Notes: generated by a model not told the origin, from the letters alone. DNA of 18,262 bases from Sandaracinobacteroides sp039808025 (GCA_039808025.1 JBDHSK010000015.1:1-18262); one strand, 5' to 3'; shown: positions 7,117 through 13,221, counted from the first letter of the stretch. A program made the numbers and translations.

Positions 7117-7434
7117 TTACTTTGTTAAGCTTTTACTTCGTGGGTTGATACGCAAAAGAGAAATTCCTCCTATTCTCACTTTGCGGCATTGTCCAATACC
7201 CTGCACGCTTCCATCAGACTGCACAGTAAATATACCACCGCATCCTCCTAGCGACTCTGGTGGACATACCAAAAGACCTTGTTGTCCGAGATGACTTCCG
7301 GGTATAACTTCTTCTTCTGATCCATTTTTAACAGCTTGTAGCACGCAGTTGCCAATCGGCCTACGGTGGTCATGAGGTAAATCAAACAACTTGCCTTGCT
7401 CCCAGCCTTCTTTTTTTTCACATAATTCACCCAT
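7117..7434 (-). CDS. Small hypothetical protein, convergent to tRNA-Tyr before insertion
   Basis: 105-aa ORF, family not recognised. It is hydrophilic, with several Cys and Gly residues (LLVCPPESLGGCGGIF) and no membrane segment. A TATAAT on the minus strand (7453-7448) lies 13 nt before the ATG, giving a very short leader. The stop codon is 3 bp outside the right boundary of element 1, so the gene appears intact and would have been the convergent neighbour of tRNA-Tyr. A competing frame (7248-7430) is less convincing because it lies within the same DNA and lacks better signals. Confidence 0.5.
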   Translation of the reverse strand: MGELCEKKEGWEQGKLFDLPHDHRRPIGNCVLQAVKNGSEEEVIPGSHLGQQGLLVCPPESLGGCGGIFTVQSDGSVQGIGQCRKVRIGGISLLRINPRSKSLTK

Positions 7435-7465
7435 ATCTTAATATGATATTATACTTAGTGTCGTC

Positions 7466-7518
7466 ATGTCAATTACAATACAATAATACTTGACATTCTA
7501 TATGTCATCTGATATAAT
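7466..7518 (+). promoter_or_regulatory. Consensus promoter with three TGACAT half-sites
   Basis: TTGACA (7490-7495), a 17-bp spacer and TATAAT (7513-7518) form a near-perfect sigma-70-type promoter, 6 nt before the ATG at 7525. TGACAT-TCTAT-ATGTCA (7491-7507) is a perfect palindrome across the -35 box, and a further ATGTCA lies at 7466-7471. A repressor bound here could control both divergent genes. Confidence 0.75.
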
Positions 7519-7524
7519 TAAAGT

Positions 7525-7800
7525 ATGAAGAATATGATTGATTCGATTTTACTGGACTGGAATAGCAGACGCAACGAAAGGCTCAAATTACAGCAAGCAT
7601 ACTTGGTGGCGACGGTCGCTTTGATTGTGCTTGCTGGGCTGATCACTTTGATGAACCCCTCTCTTGGCCGTCAATTAATTGTGATGGCTGGCTTCGTACT
7701 AGCAGTATACCTCACAAACGGAGTGGCTTGGGCACTACTAGAAGCGTTTTTGATCCGAAAACTCGACGCCAAAACACCTACCGTTCGCAAAAAACGCTAA
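7525..7800 (+). CDS. Small two-helix membrane protein
   Basis: 91-aa protein, family not recognised. A charged N-terminal helix (SRRNERLKLQQ) precedes two predicted transmembrane segments at about residues 26-43 (LVATVALIVLAGLITLM) and 51-72 (LIVMAGFVLAVYLTNGVAWALL), and the C-terminus is strongly basic (KTPTVRKKR). The topology suggests a small inner-membrane protein. The promoter is very strong by sequence and the transcript would be leaderless. It lies between the two integrative elements and immediately upstream of the tRNA-Thr(GGU) promoter. Confidence 0.82.
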   Translation: MKNMIDSILLDWNSRRNERLKLQQAYLVATVALIVLAGLITLMNPSLGRQLIVMAGFVLAVYLTNGVAWALLEAFLIRKLDAKTPTVRKKR

Positions 7801-7811
7801 TAGCCTTGTGC

Positions 7812-7934
7812 TATAATATTAAACTGAGAGTAACTAACGCCGTGATAGCTCCTGCGTGAAACGTAAGTATTCGTAGAGCGCGCGCGACAAGTTTAGGTTA
7901 ATCTTAGAGTAGTAGTTTTCAAAATAATATATAT
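7812..7934 (+). promoter_or_regulatory. tRNA-Thr(GGU) promoter and truncated tRNA-like leader
   Basis: TATAAT lies at 7812-7817. From 7839 the leader copies the first 13 nt of tRNA-Thr(GGU) (GCCGTGATAGCTC), then carries about 20 foreign nt, then CGTAGAGCGC, nearly the 3' strand of the same tRNA's D-arm, and then diverges. It reads as a tRNA 5' half with an enlarged D-loop, 96 bp before the real tRNA. The foreign part shares CTGnnnGAAAnnnAAG with the units at 3328-3697. Confidence 0.6.
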
Positions 7935-8010
7935 GCCGTGATAGCTCAGTCGGTAGAGCGCATCCATGGTAAGGATGAGGTCTCGGGTTCAAATCCCGAT
8001 CACGGCTCCA
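7935..8010 (+). tRNA. tRNA-Thr(GGU), CCA encoded; insertion target of element 2
   Basis: Acceptor GCCGTGA/TCACGGC, D-arm GCTC/GAGC, anticodon stem CATCC/GGATG around ATGGTAA (anticodon GGT), T-arm TCGGG-TTCAAAT-CCCGA, discriminator T and CCA. The tRNA is intact. Its last six bases GCTCCA (8005-8010) are repeated at the right boundary of element 2 (13176-13181). Confidence 0.97.
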
Positions 8011-9541
8011 GAATACGACTTTTTTCAAGATTTGACGGCGTTGCCGTCATTTTTTGTAGGGTTTGGCGAAAGCCAAACCAAATGTTTTCTTGGGGGGAAT
8101 GAGATTTTGGATCGCTGGAAGCGACCGCATTTTTGTTTTTGAGTTTGAGGTTCAACCCGAAAATTTCCAGCAATAGCGACTTTTTGGCGTTTTGGTCGGC
8201 GGAATGAGCGATTTTACAGATAGAAACTGCTCTTTCTAGCCAATTACTCAGCGGTTCAACCCACTCTAAAGTGCCTAAATGTAAATCGCTCATTTGCTCC
8301 TCTATGGTTTTCTTTTGGCTCATAATCTCGGCTTTCTTTTGCGTGTATATTTCACGCTCCAAAACGCCGTCAAGAAAACCGTCCAAAAGTCTTTGTAATT
8401 TCTCGGACAAATGTGTGAGTTCCCTCCGCATGCCGTTAATTTTACCGTCTATTTGCTCTTTGTCTGCCAGTTCGTCCGCAGTAGCCCACACACGCATTTT
8501 GTCCGCATATTCTTTGGGCAAAGCGAAGCCAGCCAACAGGTCAGATAACTGCTGATCTAAAAGTTCAGAACGAACGGCAGGTTCAATACACTTCACAGTT
8601 TTGTTTTTACGGCTACACCTATAATAGACATAATGGTGCGTGTTGCCGTTCTTCTGCCGTTTCGTTTTGTTTTCAGCAGTTATCATCATTCCGCAACTGC
8701 AACGCAGTAGTCCGCAGTAGGCTTGTGGCTCTATCAATCCTTTTGTTGGGTGGCTTCGCTGTTCTATGACGGCTTGCACTTTATCAAACAGTTTCTTGCT
8801 AATAATTGGCGTATGTTTACCCTCGTGTACCTCGCCGCCATATATGAAATGACCGTAATAAAACGGATTTTTCAAGATATATTTAACCTTGTCTTTGCTA
8901 TACGGCTTACCACCGCTAGTCTTAACGCCACGCTCAAACAAATAATCTGATATATCTTGAAAAGTGCTTTGCCCCAAAGAATATAGAACAAAAATCGCTT
9001 CAACTAATTCGGCTTGGCGTTTGTCTATATGCACCGTTTTACTTTTGGTGTTGTTATAGTAGCCAAATGGGGCAATTCCGGGGAACTCGCCACGCCGAAT
9101 TTTTTGGCGAAGCCCACGCTTGGTATTCTCGCTCAAATTATCTACATAGTATTTGCTCTGACCAAAAGCAATGTTCAGCATAAACTTACCCTGACTGGTA
9201 TTCTCAAACCAAAAAGTCTGAAACTTTAAGTCAGCTAGGTGGTTTTGGTCAAGCAAATAGATAATTTGTCCACCGTCAATGCTGTTTCTTGCTAGTCTAT
9301 CGGGGTGCCACGCTAGTATTGCGTTGGCTTCGCCATTTTGTATGCGTTTTAACACTTCGGCGAACTTCGGGCGACCTGGTGTTTTAGCAGATTTCTTTTC
9401 AATAACGGTATCTATCACGACTAAGCCGTTATCTTTAGCGTACTTCCGAAGTTCTGCCAGCTGTGCCTCAATAGACAAGACTTGCTTGTCCTCAACGTCT
9501 GTACTCTTACGAGCATACAAAATGTAGCGATTTTTGTTCAT
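8000..9541 (-). CDS. Large serine recombinase 2 (integrase of element 2)
   Basis: 513-aa paralogue of recombinase 1, clearly homologous along its length but diverged. The resolvase domain has nucleophile Ser13 in YARKSTDVEDKQ and HPDRLARNSIDGG. The recombinase domain follows (GLRQKIRRGEFPGIAPFGYY), then a zinc ribbon (CSCGMMIT, then YYRCSRKNKTVKC) whose first pair is C-x-C rather than C-x-x-C, then a coiled coil. The start at 9541 is chosen because GGGGG lies 8 nt upstream and it aligns with recombinase 1; upstream in-frame ATGs (9586, 9556) lie in the leader. The stop TGA (8000-8002) is inside tRNA-Thr, so the integrated protein ends ILEP. In a circle the frame would continue for about 34 more residues. 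Confidence 0.96.
   Translation of the reverse strand: MNKNRYILYARKSTDVEDKQVLSIEAQLAELRKYAKDNGLVVIDTVIEKKSAKTPGRPKFAEVLKRIQNGEANAILAWHPDRLARNSIDGGQIIYLLDQNHLADLKFQTFWFENTSQGKFMLNIAFGQSKYYVDNLSENTKRGLRQKIRRGEFPGIAPFGYYNNTKSKTVHIDKRQAELVEAIFVLYSLGQSTFQDISDYLFERGVKTSGGKPYSKDKVKYILKNPFYYGHFIYGGEVHEGKHTPIISKKLFDKVQAVIEQRSHPTKGLIEPQAYCGLLRCSCGMMITAENKTKRQKNGNTHHYVYYRCSRKNKTVKCIEPAVRSELLDQQLSDLLAGFALPKEYADKMRVWATADELADKEQIDGKINGMRRELTHLSEKLQRLLDGFLDGVLEREIYTQKKAEIMSQKKTIEEQMSDLHLGTLEWVEPLSNWLERAVSICKIAHSADQNAKKSLLLEIFGLNLKLKNKNAVASSDPKSHSPQENIWFGFRQTLQKMTATPSNLEKSRILEP
8005..8141 (+). repeat. Inverted repeat A of element 2 (137 bp)
   Basis: Reverse complement of 9687-9823 with one mismatch (GGAT versus GGGT near 8110). 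It starts at the tRNA 3' end GCTCCA and encodes recombinase 2 from about residue 468 onward, the same relative point at which repeat A begins in element 1. Confidence 0.95.
8034..8055 (+). terminator. Element-borne terminator for tRNA-Thr(GGU)
   Basis: GACGGC-GTT-GCCGTC followed by ATTTTTT, 24 nt after the CCA and inside element 2. The displaced native counterpart is at 13200-13221. Confidence 0.8.
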
Positions 9542-9558
9542 AGCAATTACCCCCATAA

Positions 9559-9650
9559 TTTTAATGACCGCCCCAGTTGCGTACAATCAAGAGAAATCTT
9601 GTTTGTCTGGGACGGTCATTAAAAAAGACCTCTCTGTTAGATTGTACGCA
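9559..9650 (-). promoter_or_regulatory. Structured 5' leader of recombinase 2 with two interleaved inverted repeats
   Basis: Arms in transcript order: y' (9650-9630), x' (9624-9607), y (9593-9578), x (9576-9559). x is TTTTAATGACCGCCCCAG on the plus strand and pairs with x' over 18 bp with one mismatch. y'/y pairs TGCGTACAATC with GATTGTACGCA, then a bulge, then GAGAG with CTCT. Order, bulge and the 1-nt y-x gap copy the leader of recombinase 1, but the sequences are unrelated. A possible -10 box TAAAAT (9661-9656, minus) places the start near y'. Unlike element 1 there is no T-tract after x, so control of translation is more likely than termination. Confidence 0.7.
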
Positions 9651-9686
9651 CTACCATTTTACCAAATAAAAACCGCCTATGGCGGG

Positions 9687-9823
9687 CAAAAACAAAAATG
9701 CGGTCGCTTCCAGCGACCCAAAATCTCATTCCCCCCAAGAAAACATTTGGTTTGGCTTTCGCCAAACCCTACAAAAAATGACGGCAACGCCGTCAAATCT
9801 TGAAAAAAGTCGTATTCTGGAGC
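9687..9823 (-). repeat. Inverted repeat A' of element 2 (137 bp)
   Basis: Inverted copy of 8005-8141. It keeps the recombinase C-terminal frame open on the plus strand, running across the core into repeat B (ending QPRR at about 9927). It is a silent copy of the recombinase tail, not a separate gene. Confidence 0.95.
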
Positions 9824-10072
9824 ATTTCTACCGAAACGCTAGAACCTATTTTAGCAAAAACCAACAGATAAGAACAGATGTGAAGTGGAAAAAAGAGGAC
9901 AACCTGCGAAACCAGCCCCGCCGTTAGCTTGCGAAAGTCGCAAGCCCGCCCCGCCAGCCCTGGATTTTGATTGTTTTTGGATTTCCCCCCGCCGAATTTC
10001 TTTTTTGTAGTTGAGAAAATCCAGGTCTGTCGGGTCGGCTGCCGAAAACGGCAGAAACGGCGTGGCTTTGGG
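9818..10072 (+). repeat. Inverted repeat B of element 2 (255 bp)
   Basis: Reverse complement of 12927-13181 with no difference that I could find over 255 bp. It contains the shared motif, a GCTTGCG-AAAGT-CGCAAGC hairpin, a CTGCCG-AAAA-CGGCAG hairpin and several GC-rich runs. It is noncoding apart from the alternative recombinase tail. Confidence 0.95.
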
Positions 10073-10087
10073 GCAAAACGCCTGTGC

Positions 10088-10135
10088 TTGGTACAGATAT
10101 AGGTTCCTGTTATACTAAAGAAAAGATTTTGGAGG
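10088..10135 (+). promoter_or_regulatory. Cargo promoter and ribosome binding site of element 2
   Basis: TTGGTA (10088-10093), 17-bp spacer, TATACT (10111-10116), then a strong GGAGG (10131-10135) 4 nt before the ATG at 10140. Unlike most genes in this window this one has a classical leader with Shine-Dalgarno. Confidence 0.75.
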
Positions 10136-10139
10136 TTTT

Positions 10140-12317
10140 ATGTCTTTTGAAGTTGTTAAGCAATATGAAACACCGCCCAATGAGTTTAACCCGCTCGCTG
10201 GACACCCTGACCCAGAGCAATTGACACTAGATAGTCTACGTCAAGGTACTTTGCTTGCAGGGCGGGAAAAGCCGCTCACATGGGAGCTTGATGAAATCAC
10301 TTCGGAAGGTGCTTTGCACCGTTACCGCGCACAAGCGGAGATTGAAGCACTTATCAACCTTGCAGAACGCGGGCCAGTCGAAGTTGAAATTGATGAGACA
10401 CAAAAGGAGACCTTACGCTCACTCTACAGCTCAGAAGTGTTTGACCCAGAGGTTGTGATACGGCTTGACCACCTCGGCTACAAGGGGCGTCCGCCACTTG
10501 AGCATGACGTTAAAGCAGTTGAAGTATACCTCGCAGAGTTGCTTGACGAAGCTGATTTGGGACATCTCAAAGAGTGGGTTCACTTCGGTATGACATCGGA
10601 AGATACCAACAACCTTGCCTATAATTACATGCTGCGCGACGCGGCAAACAAAGTTGTTATACCATCAGTGGCGCGAGTTGCCGACAGATTGGCACATCTT
10701 GCGGCTATCTATGCTGACACGCCGACACTTGGCACGACCCACGCGCAAAAGGCTTCGCCAACGACTGTCGGCAAACAGTTTGGCTACCTACTCTCAAACA
10801 TCACTCAAGTTGTCGGCGAGCTGGACGAACAGCGACTGACGGGCAAATTCAGCGGCGCAGTCGGCAATCACAATCCAATGTCGGTACTTTTTCCAGATTT
10901 TGACTATGACGCATATGCAAGGGATTTTGTTGAGTCACAAGGCTTTGATTATTCGCCGGTTGAAAATCAGCGCAATAATCATTTAGCAGTAACCGATTTC
11001 CTCGATACTGTGCAGCGTCTGGCGGTTGTCGGCAAAGATGGAACCGATAATGTCTGGCTGCAAATATTGAACGGCACACTCAAGCAAAAACTGGTTGCGG
11101 GTGAAAAAGGTTCATCTACCATGTCGCACAAAATCAATCCGTGGCGACTTGAGAACAGCGAATCATTGTTTGAACAGGCTATCGCCTTATCAGGGCGAGT
11201 AAGCGAGGGGCTTGTGGCTAGTCGCCACGAACGCGATTTATCAGATCACGATTGGCAGCGTGCCTATGGCGATATTTTAGGTAGACTGGTCGCTGGCTAT
11301 AACTATTTTGCAATCCAACTTGACCGCTTGGCTGTCGATGAAGCGCAAACCGGAAAAACACTCGCCGAATCAGCAGAAGTATTAAGCGAACTAATACAAA
11401 CAGCAGGTCGGGTATCGGGCGACCCCGAAGCATACGATAAGGTTGTTACACTAACCCAGGGCAAGAAGCTTGATTATGCGGGTATTCAGGAAGTCATTAA
11501 AGCAGCTTTGCCAGACGGTGAACTACGCGACAGAGTGCTTGCTACAACCCCCGAAAGTTATACCGGTATTGCAGGCGATAAGGCGCGCGAGGCGGTGTTG
11601 GGCTGGCATGCAATCAAAGGTGTAGTTTTACGCGGCGTGCTTGATGAGTCAACCAGTGTAGACGCAGTGCTGTTTGATTTTGACAATACTTTGCACTTTG
11701 GCGACAAAGACGAATTGTTCGCGCGCTTGTCGAGTATTGCTTCGCAGCTTGGCTCTGGCTATACAGAGGAAGAAATCCGCACTTTCGGAAATCGCAGCGA
11801 TTATCTCGAAATGAAAAAACTCATGGTCGAAGAACATAATCGCCGCTTCCCGAATAGCCGCATTTCTGAGGCTGATTTTCAGGAGGCTAACGATTCGGTA
11901 ACAGGCAGTTTTGACTACTTGCTCACACCAGCGCCGAGAGCAGCAGAGATTTTGGAACAGCTACGCGATTCTGGCAAAAAAACGGGGCTGGTAACAACGC
12001 GCGGCAATAATTCGCGCGATAGATTGCTACAACATCATGGCCTTGCCGATTCATTTGATGTTATTGTTGGTCGCGGCGATGCCGCGCAGCGCAAACCGCA
12101 CCCGCAGCCAATCGCCCTCGCGCTTGCAAAGCTAGGCGTCGATAACTACAGGCGCACCCTGTATGTTGGCGATTTGCAGATTGACGACGTGGGAGCGGGT
12201 AATGCGCTCGGCATGAAAACAGCACTTATAAATGACACGCCGCTTGACCCTCAGGGTCCTGTGCCGACTTACCATTGGGCATCATTAGAACCGCTAGCGC
12301 GTAGGTATACGAGGTAA
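10140..12317 (+). CDS. purB: Adenylosuccinate lyase fused to a HAD-family phosphatase
   Basis: 725-aa fusion. Residues 1 to about 500 are a fumarase/aspartase-superfamily adenylosuccinate lyase: TSEDTNN (152-158), catalytic-type His201 in GTTHAQKASPTT, and the flexible loop GSSTMSHKIN (324-333) holding the catalytic Ser. The usual loop is SSxMPxKxN; here Pro is replaced by Ser329. Residues from about 505 to 725 are a HAD hydrolase with motif I DFDNT (Asp513, Asp515), motif II LVTTRG (Thr619), motif III Lys652 and motif IV GDxxxDD (677-683), so all catalytic positions are present. PurB releases fumarate to give AMP or AICAR; a HAD partner could dephosphorylate a nucleotide. The fusion and its place as mobile cargo are unusual. 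The next gene overlaps by one base (TAATG). Confidence 0.93.
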   Translation: MSFEVVKQYETPPNEFNPLAGHPDPEQLTLDSLRQGTLLAGREKPLTWELDEITSEGALHRYRAQAEIEALINLAERGPVEVEIDETQKETLRSLYSSEVFDPEVVIRLDHLGYKGRPPLEHDVKAVEVYLAELLDEADLGHLKEWVHFGMTSEDTNNLAYNYMLRDAANKVVIPSVARVADRLAHLAAIYADTPTLGTTHAQKASPTTVGKQFGYLLSNITQVVGELDEQRLTGKFSGAVGNHNPMSVLFPDFDYDAYARDFVESQGFDYSPVENQRNNHLAVTDFLDTVQRLAVVGKDGTDNVWLQILNGTLKQKLVAGEKGSSTMSHKINPWRLENSESLFEQAIALSGRVSEGLVASRHERDLSDHDWQRAYGDILGRLVAGYNYFAIQLDRLAVDEAQTGKTLAESAEVLSELIQTAGRVSGDPEAYDKVVTLTQGKKLDYAGIQEVIKAALPDGELRDRVLATTPESYTGIAGDKAREAVLGWHAIKGVVLRGVLDESTSVDAVLFDFDNTLHFGDKDELFARLSSIASQLGSGYTEEEIRTFGNRSDYLEMKKLMVEEHNRRFPNSRISEADFQEANDSVTGSFDYLLTPAPRAAEILEQLRDSGKKTGLVTTRGNNSRDRLLQHHGLADSFDVIVGRGDAAQRKPHPQPIALALAKLGVDNYRRTLYVGDLQIDDVGAGNALGMKTALINDTPLDPQGPVPTYHWASLEPLARRYTR

Positions 12318-12886
12318 TGGCCGAGAAAATACCAATTTCCGGCGGGCCACACACTGGCAAAACAACGCTACTTGAAGCGTTAAGAGTGCAGTTTCCAGAC
12401 GCTCATTTCGTTCCAGAACCTGCCACGAATGTAATTACAAGAGAGCTTGAAACAGAGCGAGCAAACCCAAGCCATAAACCGCGTGTACCCTGGGTAGACT
12501 ATCGACAGTTCGGCCCACTCGTTGCCGAAGAATCAGAAGTGCTTGAAGCAGATATACCAGAGGCAGCCACAATCGCTTTTCAGGACAGAAGTCTTATCGA
12601 CACAATCGCATATAGCCGCCTTAATAACTTTGATGAGTTTGTGCCAGAAGTAAGCCGTAGAGTTGCAATTGCTCGGTACAGCTTTGCGCTAATTTGCCAG
12701 CCAGTCGGCGAGTATACCACTACAACAGTCAGGCGAGAAACGCAGGACGAAGCCCTACAAACACACCTAGAGATTGAGCGTGCTTATAATGAGTCTGGCA
12801 TTGAAGTCATATCAATCCCTGCAATCAGTACCAATGAGCGCGTTGCGCTCATTACAGAAGTCCTGCAATCTCGTAGCTTGGTTTGA
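12317..12886 (+). CDS. P-loop kinase-like ATPase (AAA_28 type), cargo of element 2
   Basis: 189-aa protein with an N-terminal Walker A, ISGGPHTGKTTLLEAL (residues 7-22), followed by VPEPATNVI and a later QDRSLIDTIAYSRL, the pattern seen in AAA_28/NadR-like small-molecule kinases, where the acidic residue in the DR motif helps position the substrate. No DNA-binding domain or membrane segment is visible. Start and stop overlap (TAATG) with the upstream purB-HAD gene, so translation is likely coupled and the two may act on the same nucleotide or nucleoside pool. The substrate is unknown, and thymidylate or ribosylnicotinamide kinase activity is only an analogy. Confidence 0.85.
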   Translation: MAEKIPISGGPHTGKTTLLEALRVQFPDAHFVPEPATNVITRELETERANPSHKPRVPWVDYRQFGPLVAEESEVLEADIPEAATIAFQDRSLIDTIAYSRLNNFDEFVPEVSRRVAIARYSFALICQPVGEYTTTTVRRETQDEALQTHLEIERAYNESGIEVISIPAISTNERVALITEVLQSRSLV

Positions 12887-12893
12887 TTTGTAT

Positions 12894-12928
12894 ATGTGTC
12901 GCTTGCGACACATGGCGGCTCTGCCGCC
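12894..12928 (+). other. Two back-to-back hairpins after the cargo operon
   Basis: ATGTGTCGC-TT-GCGACACAT (12894-12913) is followed without a gap by GGCGGC-TCT-GCCGCC (12914-12928). There is no T-run. The position, just inside repeat B', matches the hairpin after the GNAT gene in element 1. Confidence 0.6.
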
Positions 12929-13181
12929 CAAAGCCACGCCGTTTCTGCCGTTTTCGGCAGCCGACCCGACAGACCTGGATTTTCTCAACTACAAAAAAGA
13001 AATTCGGCGGGGGGAAATCCAAAAACAATCAAAATCCAGGGCTGGCGGGGCGGGCTTGCGACTTTCGCAAGCTAACGGCGGGGCTGGTTTCGCAGGTTGT
13101 CCTCTTTTTTCCACTTCACATCTGTTCTTATCTGTTGGTTTTTGCTAAAATAGGTTCTAGCGTTTCGGTAGAAATGCTCCA
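12927..13181 (+). repeat. Inverted repeat B' and right end of element 2 (255 bp)
   Basis: Inverted copy of 9818-10072, ending with GCTCCA at the element's right boundary. The shared motif lies at 13143-13162. Two overlapping plus-strand ORFs here are chance frames in GC-rich repeat DNA. Confidence 0.95.
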
Positions 13182-13199
13182 AATACTTTTTTCAAGATT

Positions 13200-13221
13200 A
13201 GACGGCATTGTCGTCTTTTTT
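13200..13221 (+). terminator. Displaced native terminator of tRNA-Thr(GGU)
   Basis: AGACGG-CATTG-TCGTCT (one G-U pair) followed by TTTTTT, just outside element 2. It lines up with the element-borne terminator at 8034-8055 and with the sequence between CCA and stem, so it was probably the original terminator before insertion. Confidence 0.7.

Larger units (their letters stand above)
9687..10072 (-). other. Internal inverted attachment site of element 2 (attP-like, A'-core-B)
   Basis: On the minus strand this 386-bp segment equals the right end of the element (12927-13181) joined through GCTCCA to the left end (8011-8141), with one mismatch. It contains the shared 20-bp motif at 9837-9856 and the core TGGAGC at 9818-9823. 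Confidence 0.85.
8005..13181. mobile_element. Integrative element 2 (tRNA-Thr GGU), recombinase arc plus purB-HAD/kinase arc
   Basis: Bounded by GCTCCA at 8005-8010 and 13176-13181, with the core inverted at 9818-9823. Repeats A (8005-8141) and A' (9687-9823) flank the recombinase, and B (9818-10072) and B' (12927-13181) flank two cargo genes. The excised circle would be about 5171 bp. The chromosomal sequence right of the element (13182-13222) resembles the sequence right of the tRNA inside the element (TTTTTTCAAGATT, then GACGGC), as expected if the element end mimics the original target. The layout is the same as element 1. Confidence 0.87.

Noticed and set aside
7834..8028. 64-aa minus-strand ORF across tRNA-Thr
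   Set aside because: Translation of the antisense of a tRNA (SRDRDLNPRP type), a common annotation artefact; no start signals.
9679..9927. Independent 82-aa gene
   Set aside because: It is the inverted copy of the recombinase 2 C-terminus read across the attachment core; no promoter or ribosome site of its own.
10140..12886. Known anti-phage defence operon
   Set aside because: The motifs indicate purine metabolism and a kinase; no recognised defence effector, so naming a defence system would be invention.
5600..13181. Integron with attC cassettes
   Set aside because: The recombinases are large serine enzymes, not tyrosine integrases; the inverted repeats are long and contain the attachment core rather than paired R/L boxes.
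3915..13181. Insertion sequences or DDE transposons explaining the inverted repeats
   Set aside because: No transposase and no short target duplication in intergenic DNA; ends lie at tRNA 3' ends and match recombinase attachment cores.
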